64,000 nt of DNA from Phragmites australis. Taxonomy: Eukaryota > Streptophyta > Magnoliopsida > Poales > Poaceae. Below are positions 23,829 through 33,860 of the stretch, in pieces; within the stretch, counting starts at the first letter, position 1; every line of letters starts with the position of its first letter. Both the position numbers and the translations under genes were made by a program. Below the pieces are notes generated by a model. It did not search any database, was not told where the DNA came from, and saw nothing but the letters and a program-made list of their open reading frames with translations. The stretch is taken from assembly GCF_958298935.1 (NCBI RefSeq), contig NC_084924.1, positions 992,001 through 1,056,000 on the forward strand. The letters run 5' to 3'.

Positions 23829-26479
23829 AGATTTACTGTTATCAACAATAACTCATATACCATGATTCCTTGATGGTTGTGAATTCCGTGATTGTGGTGA
23901 AATCCTTGATGTCGGGTGGGACATGGAAGGTGATGTGTAAAAATGGGTGAAAACTGTTTTGGCGCGGGCAGGTAGAGTGGTCCTCCGGGGAGGATGCTCT
24001 TGGGGGCTTGAGTTACATGATGGTATTCATTGCCCATGAAGATGCCTAGCCCGGCCGCTTAAGGACCGAGTCTTGCGCCGTCATGCTTAGTCACCCCGTG
24101 CAACCATGCGTCCTGTATGGGCAGGACTTGATTTTCCTTCACTGGACTGAGTTGGGCATCATACCAGGAGGCTGAGAGCAACGAGCAGCCAGGGGTCTAT
24201 CTGTCCCGCTGTTTGGAGGTTCAGGGACCGGCTTAGGCTTAAAAATGGAGGCTGGCCTTCGGAACATGCAGCTCTGGAACTTGGCGTGTCTCGTGGAAAA
24301 GCCCGGCAGGAAAGGTGTTTGGAGAGTCTCGGTATGATTCGCTCCTCCGCTTGCAACGGTTGGAGGCTGAGCATATCGTATGGGTAAAGTTGTACAACCT
24401 CTGCAGAGTGTAAACCTATTCGAATAGCCGTGTCCGCGGTCATGAACATGCGAAGGCATGGTCACGCTTGACTAGACTCAGGGTGCGTGTGTTTTGATGC
24501 GTGAGTGTGTGGACTAGATGTCCGTGTGATGTGGTTCCTGGCTCGATCCGCCAGAAGCTGTGTGGTACTAGAGGTACACCAGATGTGATAAAAGGGACTG
24601 CGGAGTGAGGTATAGCCCCTCCCAGGACTGAAAACCCCCAGATACAACTTGTTACCTTGGTTTTGGTTTTAAAAACTATTTCGACAGCTTTGCTATCAGG
24701 TCACCTTCTAATGCGTTGGGGACTTGAGGTGATACTCAGTACCAACAGAAGTTGCCTGATCCGTTTTACTTCTAAACCGTTTTGAAAGCTTTGTTACATT
24801 TATTTCAAAAAGGTTAACAGTGGAGAATATAACTAGATATTTGCATAAAACCTGCTTTACGCTTAAAACTATGCCGTAAAGCCTTATCCTTGAAATATTC
24901 ATTATGCATCTATCAACCCCTTTGAAGTAGTATAGGACTTGTTGAGTACCTTCCGTACTCAGTCTTGTTGCTTTCAGATTGTTGAGTTGGAGATCAACCT
25001 CAACCCAGATGAAGTCGAAGAGAAGAAGTCTAAGGTCGCGTCCGCACCCGAGTTGCCTGTGGCATTGGGTTGCATCGTCGTTTCGCTCCGCTGCGCTGTA
25101 GGCCCTTCTGCCTGGCTGGTCTGCTGTGGATTTTTGTCCACCAGACCATCTTTTCTCTTTTCAGGTATTTATTTTACTTATTTGTATTCGAAGTATGTAT
25201 TTGATATCATTCTGTTGAATTCTGTGCGTATCAGCTACTTGATCCAGGGACTGATACAGGAGGCACAGGGGAACCCGGGTTCGGGGTCCTGACACACACA
25301 TATGTGCTAAAGATTATGATATTATGTTTTGGATGATAGGTATGCAAATTTACTTAACATTGTGGCCTACTCCTTGCTAATGACTCAATACATAATCTTT
25401 GAAATCATGCTATTATATGTACTCATTATGGATTAAGTCTTGCGAGTATATTTGTACCCACTTTGCTCTTTCAGGTTCTACCAGTGAGGAGGAGCTCGTG
25501 TTTGGCTACTTCATGCCCGTCGATACAGGTGGTGGGAATAAGTAGTGCAAACTACTCGTATGACGAGGCTTTTAGATGGAGTCTAAGGACATATAGTTTC
25601 ATCTAGCTTTTGTTGGTTCATATATGTTAATCTTCTGCTGCGTAATTTTTAGTTTTGTTTAGGAGGTGAACTGTTCTTTATTCTCCTAGCTTATTTTTAT
25701 TGTAAATTATGTAAATAGTTAAATGCTTAAGAACTTATAATATAATATAATTACTTGCTCTTCTTAAGCTTTATTATGATATTATGTGTTGGAAAGGCAT
25801 ATGTTCCGATCTTATGCACAAAACACGTGCCAGAACTATCAGGATGATATTTTGGTTAATCATCGTGATTGTGATTAAATAAATAATCATCCTAATAATT
25901 AATTAGAATACTATTTGATTGGTTCTTTACAACCGAGCACCCCTGCCCGGACTCAATCTGGAGGTTCTAGCTACCTGGAATTTCTGGGTTGGAATTAAAA
26001 CACCAAACAGAGCACCCCTGCTCGAAGCTCCACCCAAAAGTTCCGACAACTCGGAACTTCCAAGTTGCACCCAGAACATCCTGGTACACAGAGTAACAAA
26101 GAACTTTCTGGTGTTCGTGAGCTGTTTTGTATCTCTTATTTTTGGTCTAAAGGTTATTTTGAGCACGGAGACATCTCCAAATATATCTACACGTATTTCT
26201 CTTACTAGTACAACATTCGTAAACTCAAATTCAAAAGTAAAATAAATTTAAATCTATAGGGTATTCTTATGTCGCTTCTCTTTTCCATTTTTGAGGGTTC
26301 CTATCGTCATATAAATTCTTCACAGAACTAATATCTATTAATAAACTTATTTAACCTCATTAGTCCCTTAAGTGTTTGTCATAAATTATCCAAAAACCAC
26401 ATAGGAGCTTAGATGCACTTTCAGACTTCCGCAACGAGCTTATCGAAGAGCGTGTGGCCGTCTTCTGGCATCTGCGGTG

Positions 26480-26670
26480 ATGGAGGAGGACAACATGGGA
26501 GCCACGCTGCAATGGAGGACGCCGACGGAAGAGATGAGGCTAATGAGGAAGCCACGCCACAACGGAGGATGCTGACAGGAGAGAGGAGGCTGACGAGGGA
26601 GCCACTCCGTGGAGGAGGAGGCCGACAGGAGATCCACGCCACAGAGGAGAACGCCGACGGGGGAGCTCCA
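26480..26670. repeat. Degenerate minisatellite in the right arm of the Mutator-like element
   Basis: Imperfect units of roughly 55-60 bp share GGAGCCACGC(C/T)-like and GAGGA(C/T)GC(C/T)GAC motifs and recur three to four times. Reading frames across it encode repetitive Glu/Ala/Asp-rich peptides with no family match. Confidence 0.6.
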
Positions 26671-26866
26671 AACCGAGCGGCGTCGGATTGGGAGTTTTCT
26701 AGTTGCGGCTGCGGGCGGGGATGAGAAGGACCAAATCGCGACAAAACAAATTCATGCAAGGGTTTTTTTGATGAAAAGGTTGCGACGGGATGGTACAGAT
26801 CTGGCGGCCTCCGACACTAGTTTACACGTTTGCATGACGGGATGAGTTTGCATAGAAAATTTCACC

Positions 26867-26875
26867 CATTCTGTT
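26867..26875. repeat. Right 9-bp target-site duplication of the Mutator-like element
   Basis: CATTCTGTT, identical to 16986-16994, directly follows the TTTCACC end of the right terminal inverted repeat. Confidence 0.85.
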
Positions 26876-28189
26876 CCCTAATAGATTCTTTGGCTTATAT
26901 TGACATAACATGTGAGTATGCGACTAAAGTACATAGGTTGATACCTTCTTAGATTGAAAACCCTATGTGAACAATACCTATCATCCCATCGAGAGAGCGA
27001 GAGAGAGAAAAGTATCATCGATTTGTCTGAGTTAGTGAATATGCTAAACTTCTTTTTAATCTATGTTAGAAGCTCCTAATTTTGCAAGCCCAGCCCATTT
27101 ATAAGATAAACTAGAGGACTCATCAATACAAAATACTCTCTCTAGTAAAAAATACACTATGTTTTTAACTTGTCACGGTCTTCGACGTGCAACTTTTACT
27201 ATTATTTACTATTCTAATATGGTTATAATATCTAATAAAAATACAATATTATGAAAGAATTTTTAATATAAATCTACAGGTAGAATTTTTAATATAAATC
27301 TACAGGTATGATTTTTATGTTTTTAAACTAATATTTTAGAAGCTATTGACGATAAAGTTTTAAAAGTTTGATCAAATTTTAGTCAAAATATCAAGTATTT
27401 ATGACCAGAGCTAGTAGCACTTTTGGATTAATTGTATTGCAGGGCCATGTTCATTCTGTTAATTCCTCTACTTAGATTTTATTTGTATATTTCAGGGACA
27501 TTTCGGCATCTTAAAGGATCTAGTGTAAGCTTTGGGCCATCAAATCCTGAGACTTGTCCAGCACCAGAATCTGGGCAATTACTTTTATTTAGGACCTGTG
27601 CCTTTACTAAGCGAAGCAATAACTTTGCCCAGCAATTCGGCCCATTCATGAGATCTGGGGCGGCTCCGACTGTGGCTCATCTGAATTTGGTGCGAACCTG
27701 CCACAGCTCTCATCTTTTCTTAACAGAGCTGTTCCACTGCTTACTTGCACCTCAGCTGGTTAGGGGATGCACGTAGTTTTTAATTAAATCCCAAGAAGAA
27801 TAGTAGATATATACATGAGTGTGTTTAGTGATCAAAATGTATACTCACGATAAGTGAGCTTATACCTCTAATCTTATTTAGATATGTGCTAGGATACAAT
27901 ATCAAAATGTATACTCACGATACGTGAGCTTATACCTCTAATCTTATTTAGACATGTGTAGGACACTATATAGACATAAGTGGATGACATTGTAGTGTGT
28001 GCGCGTCTGACTTGTATTTAGTAAAACGTATCCCAAACTCATCGCTGCAGCAGCATTGCGTGCCAAATCAAATCCAGAGTTCCATACCGATCCATTTGGT
28101 CAGCATGAACCCTGAACATAGGAGAGCCAACTTAACTCTGAACACTTTGTTTGCTCTCATCCAACACGAGATTTTTTAAACCTGAAAGC
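26876..28189. other. Intergenic with MITE-like sequence and no recognised gene
   Basis: A Stowaway-like stretch spans about 27132-27415 (left TACTCTCTCTAGTAAAAAAT, interior with AAAGTTTGATCAAATTTTAG, right TTTATGACCAGAG). A 25-bp unit AATTTTTAATATAAATCTAC plus AGGTA is repeated at 27258 and 27283. A frame at 27432-27776 encodes 114 residues with no motif I recognise and I do not call it a gene. Confidence 0.45.
27832..27968. repeat. Tandem duplication of about 69 bp
   Basis: ATCAAAATGTATACTCACGA begins at 27832 and again at 27901. Both copies continue through GTGAGCTTATACCTCTAATC and TTATTTAGA(T/C)ATGTG with only two or three differences. It is non-coding and lies about 500 bp from the 3' end of transferase copy B. 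Confidence 0.85.
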
Positions 28190-28480
28190 AATAATTAAGC
28201 GGTGTTGCATTCATCTTTACATGGTAGAGCAAGGATACATAGATAGGCTGTGCTGTGTACATACATATGGAGCGGTATAACTCAACGATCCTACTCATCT
28301 AGCTTTCACAAATTAAACGAATCAATTCTACCTCCCGATTTCCTCAGCTTTTACGCGAAGAAGCCGAGAAAAGAGTGGACCAGGTAATCAGTCGGCCGGC
28401 CACCTGAACGAGCGAACGAGCGAGTGGAGATCGGACCTGGCTAGAGCTGCATGCCTCAACGACGAGGTCGATCGATTCGA
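28190..28480 (-). other. Probable 3' untranslated region of transferase B
   Basis: Non-coding sequence directly beyond the stop codon of the minus-strand transferase. No separate element was recognised. Confidence 0.35.
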
Positions 28481-31400
28481 TCAGTGGATGCAGATGCCTG
28501 GGAGCTTCCACTGGAACTTCCCGGCGCGGCGCTCGTCGGCGGAGCCGGTGGTGTAGTTCCTCCAGACGCCGAGGACGCCGCGGAGGTCGTGGAGCTTGGC
28601 GCCGAGGCCGACGCAGCAGTTGGCGTGGAGGGTGCAGATCTTGTTGAGGTCCTTGCTGAGCTGACAGAAGCCGCTGATGTACTGGGTGTCGAGGAACTGG
28701 ATGCTGAGGTCGAGCTTGGCGGACATCTCGTGCTTGATGAGGTTGAACACGTCCTGCTCGTGCTTCCCGAAGAAGCGCCACCGCCCCTGCTGCCACCCGC
28801 GGTAGAACTCGATCGTCTTCTCCGACGACCGCACGAAGAGGAACCCGCCGTTGGGGAAGTTGTGCAGGCTGTAGGGGTCGCCGATGAACACGTCGCTCGA
28901 GATGGCGATGTCCGCCGCCATGGAGATGTGACGGAACGGGTCCCGGAACCACATCACGTCTACGTCCTGCAACAACAATTACAACAAGTTGCATTCAGTC
29001 AGGTCGACGGCCAGGCGTAGATATTCAAGTGTGTGCGCCTCACGGCCACGCTGGGTCCGGCGGGAGCAATCGCCGTGGAGCCGGCCGTGTCTGTCGGCTA
29101 CCTGTGAGTGCCTGGAATCTTTGAGCAGTCGCCTCGGCTCTAGATGGCAAAACACAAGTCCCGATGCAACCAGGCCAACCAATTAAGCAGCCGGCCAAGC
29201 AGGACCAGGCAAGTGAAGAGTACGCGTCATGATCGATGAAGGTGACGACTGGAGAAGAGGAACACGAGTGGTACTGACCGTGAAGAGGAAGTTGTATCCG
29301 AGCTCGAGGACGGTCTGCTGGAAGCGGTTGCGGCCCCACATCATCTCGAGGTAGTCCTTGCTCATGAACATCTTCTCGGAGCGGTAGTCGACGCCGTTGG
29401 CCGTGCGGAGGAAGTAGCAGTGGCGGTGCACCGCCTGGCAGCCCTCGTACGCCGCCGGGTCCATGGTCACGATCACCAGGTGCTCCAGCAGCCGTGCCAC
29501 GCCGCCCTCGCCCAGCCGGAAGCTCTCGAAGAAGAGGTCCAGCAGCGACCCGGGGCGCGTCCACGCCGCGTTGATCTGCGTCATGATCACCGTCCGGTCC
29601 TTGGTCGCCGCCCGCCGGAGCACCTCCTCCAGGTCGCCCCACGGCGACGGAGCCTGCAGGAATCAATCCCATCATCCATCAGAATTAATGTACTCCAAAA
29701 TCGCTCGCTGCTAATTCTGTTTGTTAAGATGTCAACACGCGCATATTCATTGCTCCGTTAATCACAATGCAAAACTGGATCGTGCTGCATTGCATTGCAC
29801 GTGATCTGACAAAAAAAATTTGGAAGAGGAAAGGTGGTTAGTCGATGCATGGGGCCGCAGTGTCGGGTATGTTCACGGTACACGACGCCCCATTAGGTGA
29901 AGAGTTGCATCTGCTCCGCCTGTCCATCCATGTACGCGAAAATACAACTACGTAATGTGTTATACGTACATAGTCTATCGTGATGGTACATCCTTCCTAT
30001 CTAGTATTTATCTATTTATTAATTCTATTATCTACTTTATATTTTTAACTATTTTTCTAACACAAATATTAATATAAATAAATATTTCTAATAAATCATA
30101 CATCCACGTATCATTGTGGAAATTTCCCAACCCCATCAACGTACATGCATGACATAACATGAGCATGGGCAGGCAGAGTGGCGTGGGGGCCGTCCGATCA
30201 CGAATGGGACTAAGCGCCACGTGTACCGTCACACTGCGACGGTGGTCGGAAACGTGTGGACGTGGCAGGGGGCAGTGCCGAACCCATGCCGACAGCAGCT
30301 ACATGAGCCGTACAAGATAGTCAGTAGATTTGGAGGATACCACTAGGATTAGTAACCAGTCATTAATAAGTTTTTTTATCCTATCCTCTGGTAACATGTG
30401 TAGAAGGCAACAAAAATTGTGACGAATCATCAGGGTTTTAAAATTTAATCGTGGTGATAGATATTGTTTAATACATATCGTTTTAAAAAAGTTCTAACAA
30501 AATTTTAAAACTTGAACAAACAGTAGCTTTAAAATATTTAGTTTAAAAGCCTTAAAAATTACCTGTAAATTTGTCTTCAAAAATAATTCTATAATACCAT
30601 AAATTTAACAGAATTTATAAATATACTTTAATAAAAATAGTGATCAAATATATATATTAAAGTCTATATCTTATTTAAAACGATACATATTTATGATCAG
30701 AATAGTACAAGGAGAGACTGAGAAAGCATACCATTAGCCTAGAAACGTGAGCTGGTGTGTAGGCCGGCTTTTGGTATTTAATCTTTGGCTAATACTAGCC
30801 AAGCTTTTGGTTAACCGGTCGCCGTCAGGCTACGTAACTTGTTCAAAGGGAATTATCATCGGTTTATTCATTTCTCTATTACTTAATTATTGATTGAAAG
30901 CCACATAGAAATGGCATCTCTCGGCTCTGATGATCTTTCTTTTTTTTGAAATTAAATAAATACTACTGCAGTAGCATGGTACCAGGTCCACAAAAAAGCT
31001 TGCTCTGTTCCTTTTGTTCTCTCAAAAAAAAAAAAAACAGGGGCAAAGGGTTCACAACAGGAGGAAGAAGGAAAGAATATACACAACATTTTGTTTGAAC
31101 AATGATGGACATTAGAATTATCACCTTGTTTTGAATTTATAGTTCAGTAGTATTAGTATTCGGAAATGATCTAACCAATTAGAGTTAGGATTTGTTGAGA
31201 AGTTGTCCAGGGTTATGATCTAACCTGATCATCACTGCCAGTAAACGGAGGGGGGGGGGGGGACGAAAGAAAGCAAGCGTACCTCGACGGGTGCAGGAGT
31301 CGGAGCCGGCGTTGCAGTGGCCTCGGCCGCCGTCGTCTCGGCGATGCCGTCGGCCACCCCGGCCTGCTGTACGGAGGAGAGCAGCTCCTCCTGGTCGGCG

Positions 31401-31564
31401 GTGCCGTTCCTGTTGCTGAAGGCGGAGATGTCGAGGAGGCGCCCGCCGGGGCTGGCGGACATGAAGAAGAGGACGCAGACGGTGGCCATGGCGGCGCCCA
31501 GCATGAAGGACACCAGCGGGCTAATGCTGCTCATCTCCCCGCTCTTCATCTTCGCACCCAGCAT
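28481..31564 (-). CDS. DUF271/GT77-like nucleotide-sugar transferase, copy B
   Basis: Minus-strand exons 31564-31283, 29653-29279 and 28966-28481 with GT-AG phase-0 introns give 380 residues. Like copy A this is a plant Nucleotid_trans-family type II membrane protein, probably a Golgi glycosyltransferase of unknown substrate. A hydrophobic anchor spans about residues 18-37. The catalytic part shows DRTVIMTQINAAW, GSLLDLFFESFRLGEG, EKMFMSKDYLEMMW, the D-V-D motif at 220-222 followed by VMWFRDPF, LHNFPNGGFLFVRS, GKHEQDVFNLIKHE and a DLNKICTLHANCCVGLGAKL end. The exon boundaries match copy A exactly: the first joins stem to domain and the second falls just before D-V-D. The ATG at 31564 is used because the frame upstream starts with TTG; an ATG five codons on is possible. 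Intron 1 is 1,629 bp, AT-rich, and MITE-like around 30430-30720. Confidence 0.9.
30430..30720. mobile_element. MITE-like AT-rich block in transferase B intron 1
   Basis: The stretch GGTTTTAAAATTTAATCGTG ... TTATGATCAGAATAGTAC resembles the interior of Stowaway-type elements, like the one near 27132. Clear inverted ends were not defined. Confidence 0.35.
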
Positions 31565-31950
31565 GAACCCCTCCCTACTCTCCAGCAACGCTCGACGTCT
31601 CGATCCCTCGTCTTGTCTTCTTGGCAGGAGAGGAGGCAGAGCCTCTTCTTTTAAAAAGGAAAGGGAGTGGGGAAGGAAACCGGCCGGTGGAACAACCGTC
31701 GCGGCGCGGCGCGGCGCGGCTGGGAGGGAAGGGATGGAATGGAATGGAAGGGAAGGGTTAGCGGCGACAGATTATCTGAGCCCCACCGATTCCACGGGGT
31801 TTCGTTGTGTTTCTGCGCGTCTTCTCAGGGGCTCAGGACTCGGCCGCGGTTCTTCTTCTCCTCTGCTCTCCAGGAGGTGCTGACCGAGCGACCTGGGTTG
31901 GCTTTGGGTTCGGTCGTTGGTGCCGTCCGTGTCGAGCTGTAGCCGTGCTG

Positions 31951-31990
<40 letters not shown>

Positions 31991-32029
31991 GGGATTATGC
32001 TCCGTTTTGATTACGTATTGATGATCCAG
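31565..32029 (-). promoter_or_regulatory. 5' leader and proximal upstream region of transferase B
   Basis: This holds a GC-rich segment with GCGGCGCGGC repeats near 31697-31715, a GGAATGGAATGGAAGGGAA purine tract, and a (CT)n microsatellite of about 36 bp at 31952-31988. No gene other than the transferase leader is visible. Confidence 0.4.
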
Positions 32030-32363
32030 CCAATGAAGTGGACGTAATAAGCGATGTTCCTAAGGTTCGTGCCCTGATTTACTACTAATAGCTATTCTAC
32101 TTGGGTATCATATCATGTCCAACTGCAACTGGTTGTGCCATTCTTTTCTGCACACCGTCGACCAATCATCAGCCCCGCTGGGTACCAATCAAGCATGTAG
32201 CCAAGAAAATTCTCCATTTCTATTTCTGTCGTAAACAAACCTATAGCTTGCTGCAAAGGGTTAACGCGATCCCGTCGTCCTGCCGCCAAAAGGTTATAGC
32301 TTTGGCTTTGTGTTCGGTCGTTGATGTCGTCCGTGTCGAGCTGTAGCCGTGCTGCATTTGCTC
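31895..32363. repeat. Direct repeat pair upstream of transferase B
   Basis: A stretch of about 60 bp containing GTCCGTGTCGAGCTGTAGCC and GTGCTGCA occurs at about 31895-31960 and again at about 32297-32360. It is non-coding in both places. Confidence 0.75.
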
Positions 32364-33860
32364 CCTCTCTCCCATCTTCTTCTCATGATCTATTTGTTTT
32401 TTTATTATAATTCTAGAATTCTAATTTTAAAATTAGAGTTAAAAATAAATAGATCGATTCTACAATTTATATTCTGCAATCTGCAGATAGATTATACCAT
32501 AATCTATAATCTAGGGGAAAGCTGCTTTTGGATTATGGAATGTGGATTATGACGTATGTTTACCCACCATTGCCATTACAAACATGACGTTTCACATCTT
32601 TTTTTTCTCCCGACGCTCTCTCCCTGCTCTTTCCCTCTTAATGCCAATCCGAGCTCCCATCGCCCAAGCTCCCGCCATCCGAGTTGAAGTTGGGATCACC
32701 AAGGTTGGGAGGTGGCGGATCCGGTCGGAGTCGAAGGAGTGTCGATGGCGGGGTACCAAATTTTAGGGCGGCACGGGGGGAGCAAAGGCGAGCGGTGACG
32801 GACTTGGTGGCGGTGCATAGGTTCGCCCTACAATTGATCTAGTCGAAACTCTCCTAGGAAAATAGCAACTGCCGATGAAGGATCACAAAGCAGTGGAATC
32901 AATCAGTGGCAGGAGTGGTGGTATCACCAAGAGAAGATGGCGAGAGGCTTGGGGAGCACAACCGGTGATGAGGGAGGAATGATGGAAGCAGTGGTGCCTG
33001 TTGTGCGCAAGGGAGGAGGAGAGAGGGCAGATATTTTAATAATCCAGTGTTGTTTATTTTAGATTGCATAATCTAGATTCTAACCATACAAATTCTAGAT
33101 TGCGAGAATTAAAATCTGAATTGTTAGAATCACAATAAAAAAACAAACAGACCATCAATAATACACGATACTAGGCAGGGATTATACTCCAGTCATTGAC
33201 GTCAATGGTGAATACTTAAAAGTCTATTATATACAAGATCTTCTCCTGTATGATAAAAAAAAAAGGTCCTATGATCTTGAGTCGTCTTAGCTCGTAAACC
33301 ATAAGTTTGTTTACAAAGAGTTAATCTAATTGTATTAGGTTTTATAATGAATTTCTTATATGGAATACTAATTTATGTCTTTGTTACTTAAGTGCTATAA
33401 GATCTAGTGCACTGTAATCCGTGGTTATAGATCCGAATCATTTAGCCAGGATGCTTCCACTGACCGCGAAGAAGTAAGAGGATCCGCCCCTGGTCGACGT
33501 GGAAATAATAGCCGATATTTCTACCAGGTTCGTGCTCTGGTTTGCTACGAATGCAGTAACTACACTCGTTGGGTATCGTGTCCATTCTTAGTACGTCCCG
33601 GCCCATAGATTAACTTATCCTAACATTTGCATGATACTTCGCTTTCAGTTTCTGCTGCCTCGTGAACCATGCACGCGTGATGGCGAGTCTGCGAGGGGAG
33701 GCCATGGAAACGAATTCGATCGCAGTGGCGCACTACCCACTCGCCGTGTTAGGTTCACTTAGCTTATGTGTCGCAACGAAATTCTCCATTTCTATTATTT
33801 CTACCGTAAACACCTGCAAAAGGTTAACGCGATCCCGTCGTCCTGCCGCCAATTCCGGGA
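32030..33860. repeat. Diverged duplicated segment (32030-32290 and 33490-33852)
   Basis: Both copies contain, in order, a GGTTCGTGC(C/T)CTG(A/G)TTT(A/G)CTAC phrase, TTGGGTATC(A/G)T, AATTCTCCATTTCTAT, and GTTAACGCGATCCCGTCGTC plus CTGCCGCCA. The second copy differs by substitutions and small insertions. A transposon lies between the copies. The function is unknown; the position is upstream of the second sugar transferase. Confidence 0.7.
32385..33157. mobile_element. DNA transposon with TIRs and a GC-rich interior
   Basis: The left end ATGATCTATTTGTTTTTTTA and the right end, read on the other strand, ATGGTCTGTTTGTTTTTTTA are inverted repeats. Both continue with TT(A/G)T(A/G)ATTCTA and TAGAATC/GATTCTA motifs. 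The central 32590-33020 segment is GC-rich and codon-like (for example GGTTGGGAGGTGGCGGATCC) but has no long frame. A clear target duplication was not found, so the superfamily is uncertain (hAT or PIF-like). Confidence 0.55.

Larger units (their letters stand above)
20041..25294 (+). mobile_element. 5.25-kb solo-LTR-like insertion (Ty3/gypsy type)
   Basis: The unit begins TGTAACACCCTGAATTTTAG and ends TCGGGGTCCTGACA, with exact 5-bp duplications CACAC at 20036-20040 and 25295-25299. No second copy of the ends, no primer-binding site and no gag-pol frame were found, so it reads as a solo LTR. It has four sectors: an AT-rich sector packed with AATTCAAAT/ATTTGAATT strings (20270-20890), a GC-rich codon-like sector (21290-22200), a long AT-rich sector, and a 3' sector with GAGTACC...GTACTCA and a GATGAAGTCGAAGAG stretch typical of Tekay-type chromovirus LTRs in grasses. 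Open frames in the GC-rich sector exist in all frames and are not genes. Tekay assignment is inference from shared LTR phrases. Confidence 0.75.
18280..26423. mobile_element. Second-level nested element (TG...CA ends), host of the solo LTR
   Basis: The left end reads TGAAAGGTCGAGATGTCC and the right end AGATGCACTTTCA. The flanking 5-mers are GGCTT and GACTT, a near-perfect target duplication. Both ends resemble a repeated grass family whose termini contain 'CTAGAGGGG(T)AAATAG' and 'GATGCACTTTCA'. The parts flanking the inner insertion (19690-20040 and 25295-25700) contain stretches like those in Ty3/gypsy long terminal repeats, for example GGGTAAAGTTGTACCCCTCT, so another insertion level may be hidden here. 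No pol gene was seen. Superfamily not assigned. Confidence 0.55.
16995..26866. mobile_element. Mutator-like element, possibly Pack-MULE, interrupted by nested insertions
   Basis: The left terminus begins GGTGAAATTTCCTGTACAAA. The right terminus, on the other strand, begins GGTGAAATTTTCTATGCAAA. The inverted similarity extends about 200 bp inward (16995-17195 against 26670-26866), including the string GATGAGAAGGACCAAATC on the complementary arms. Exact 9-bp duplications CATTCTGTT flank it. Without the nested material at 18280-26423 the original element would be about 1.7 kb. Its interior (17195-17420 and 26430-26670) is GC-rich and codon-like, and no mudrA-type transposase was seen, so it would be non-autonomous. 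It may have captured gene fragments, but I could not name a donor. Confidence 0.85.

Noticed and set aside
16980..27455. Shared ATGTTCATTCTGTT string at 16981 and near 27444 as a wider duplication
   Set aside because: A 14-base match is expected by chance several times in 64 kb. The 9-bp CATTCTGTT directly beside the inverted ends is the meaningful duplication.
27432..27776. 114-residue frame as a gene
   Set aside because: No family features, no splice support and no codon bias different from the surrounding DNA.
11876..31564. A biosynthetic gene cluster joining the P450 with the two sugar transferases
   Set aside because: The transferases are Golgi type II membrane enzymes of the DUF271/GT77-like kind, not soluble UGT-type enzymes that glucosylate small molecules. 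Nearness alone is not enough.
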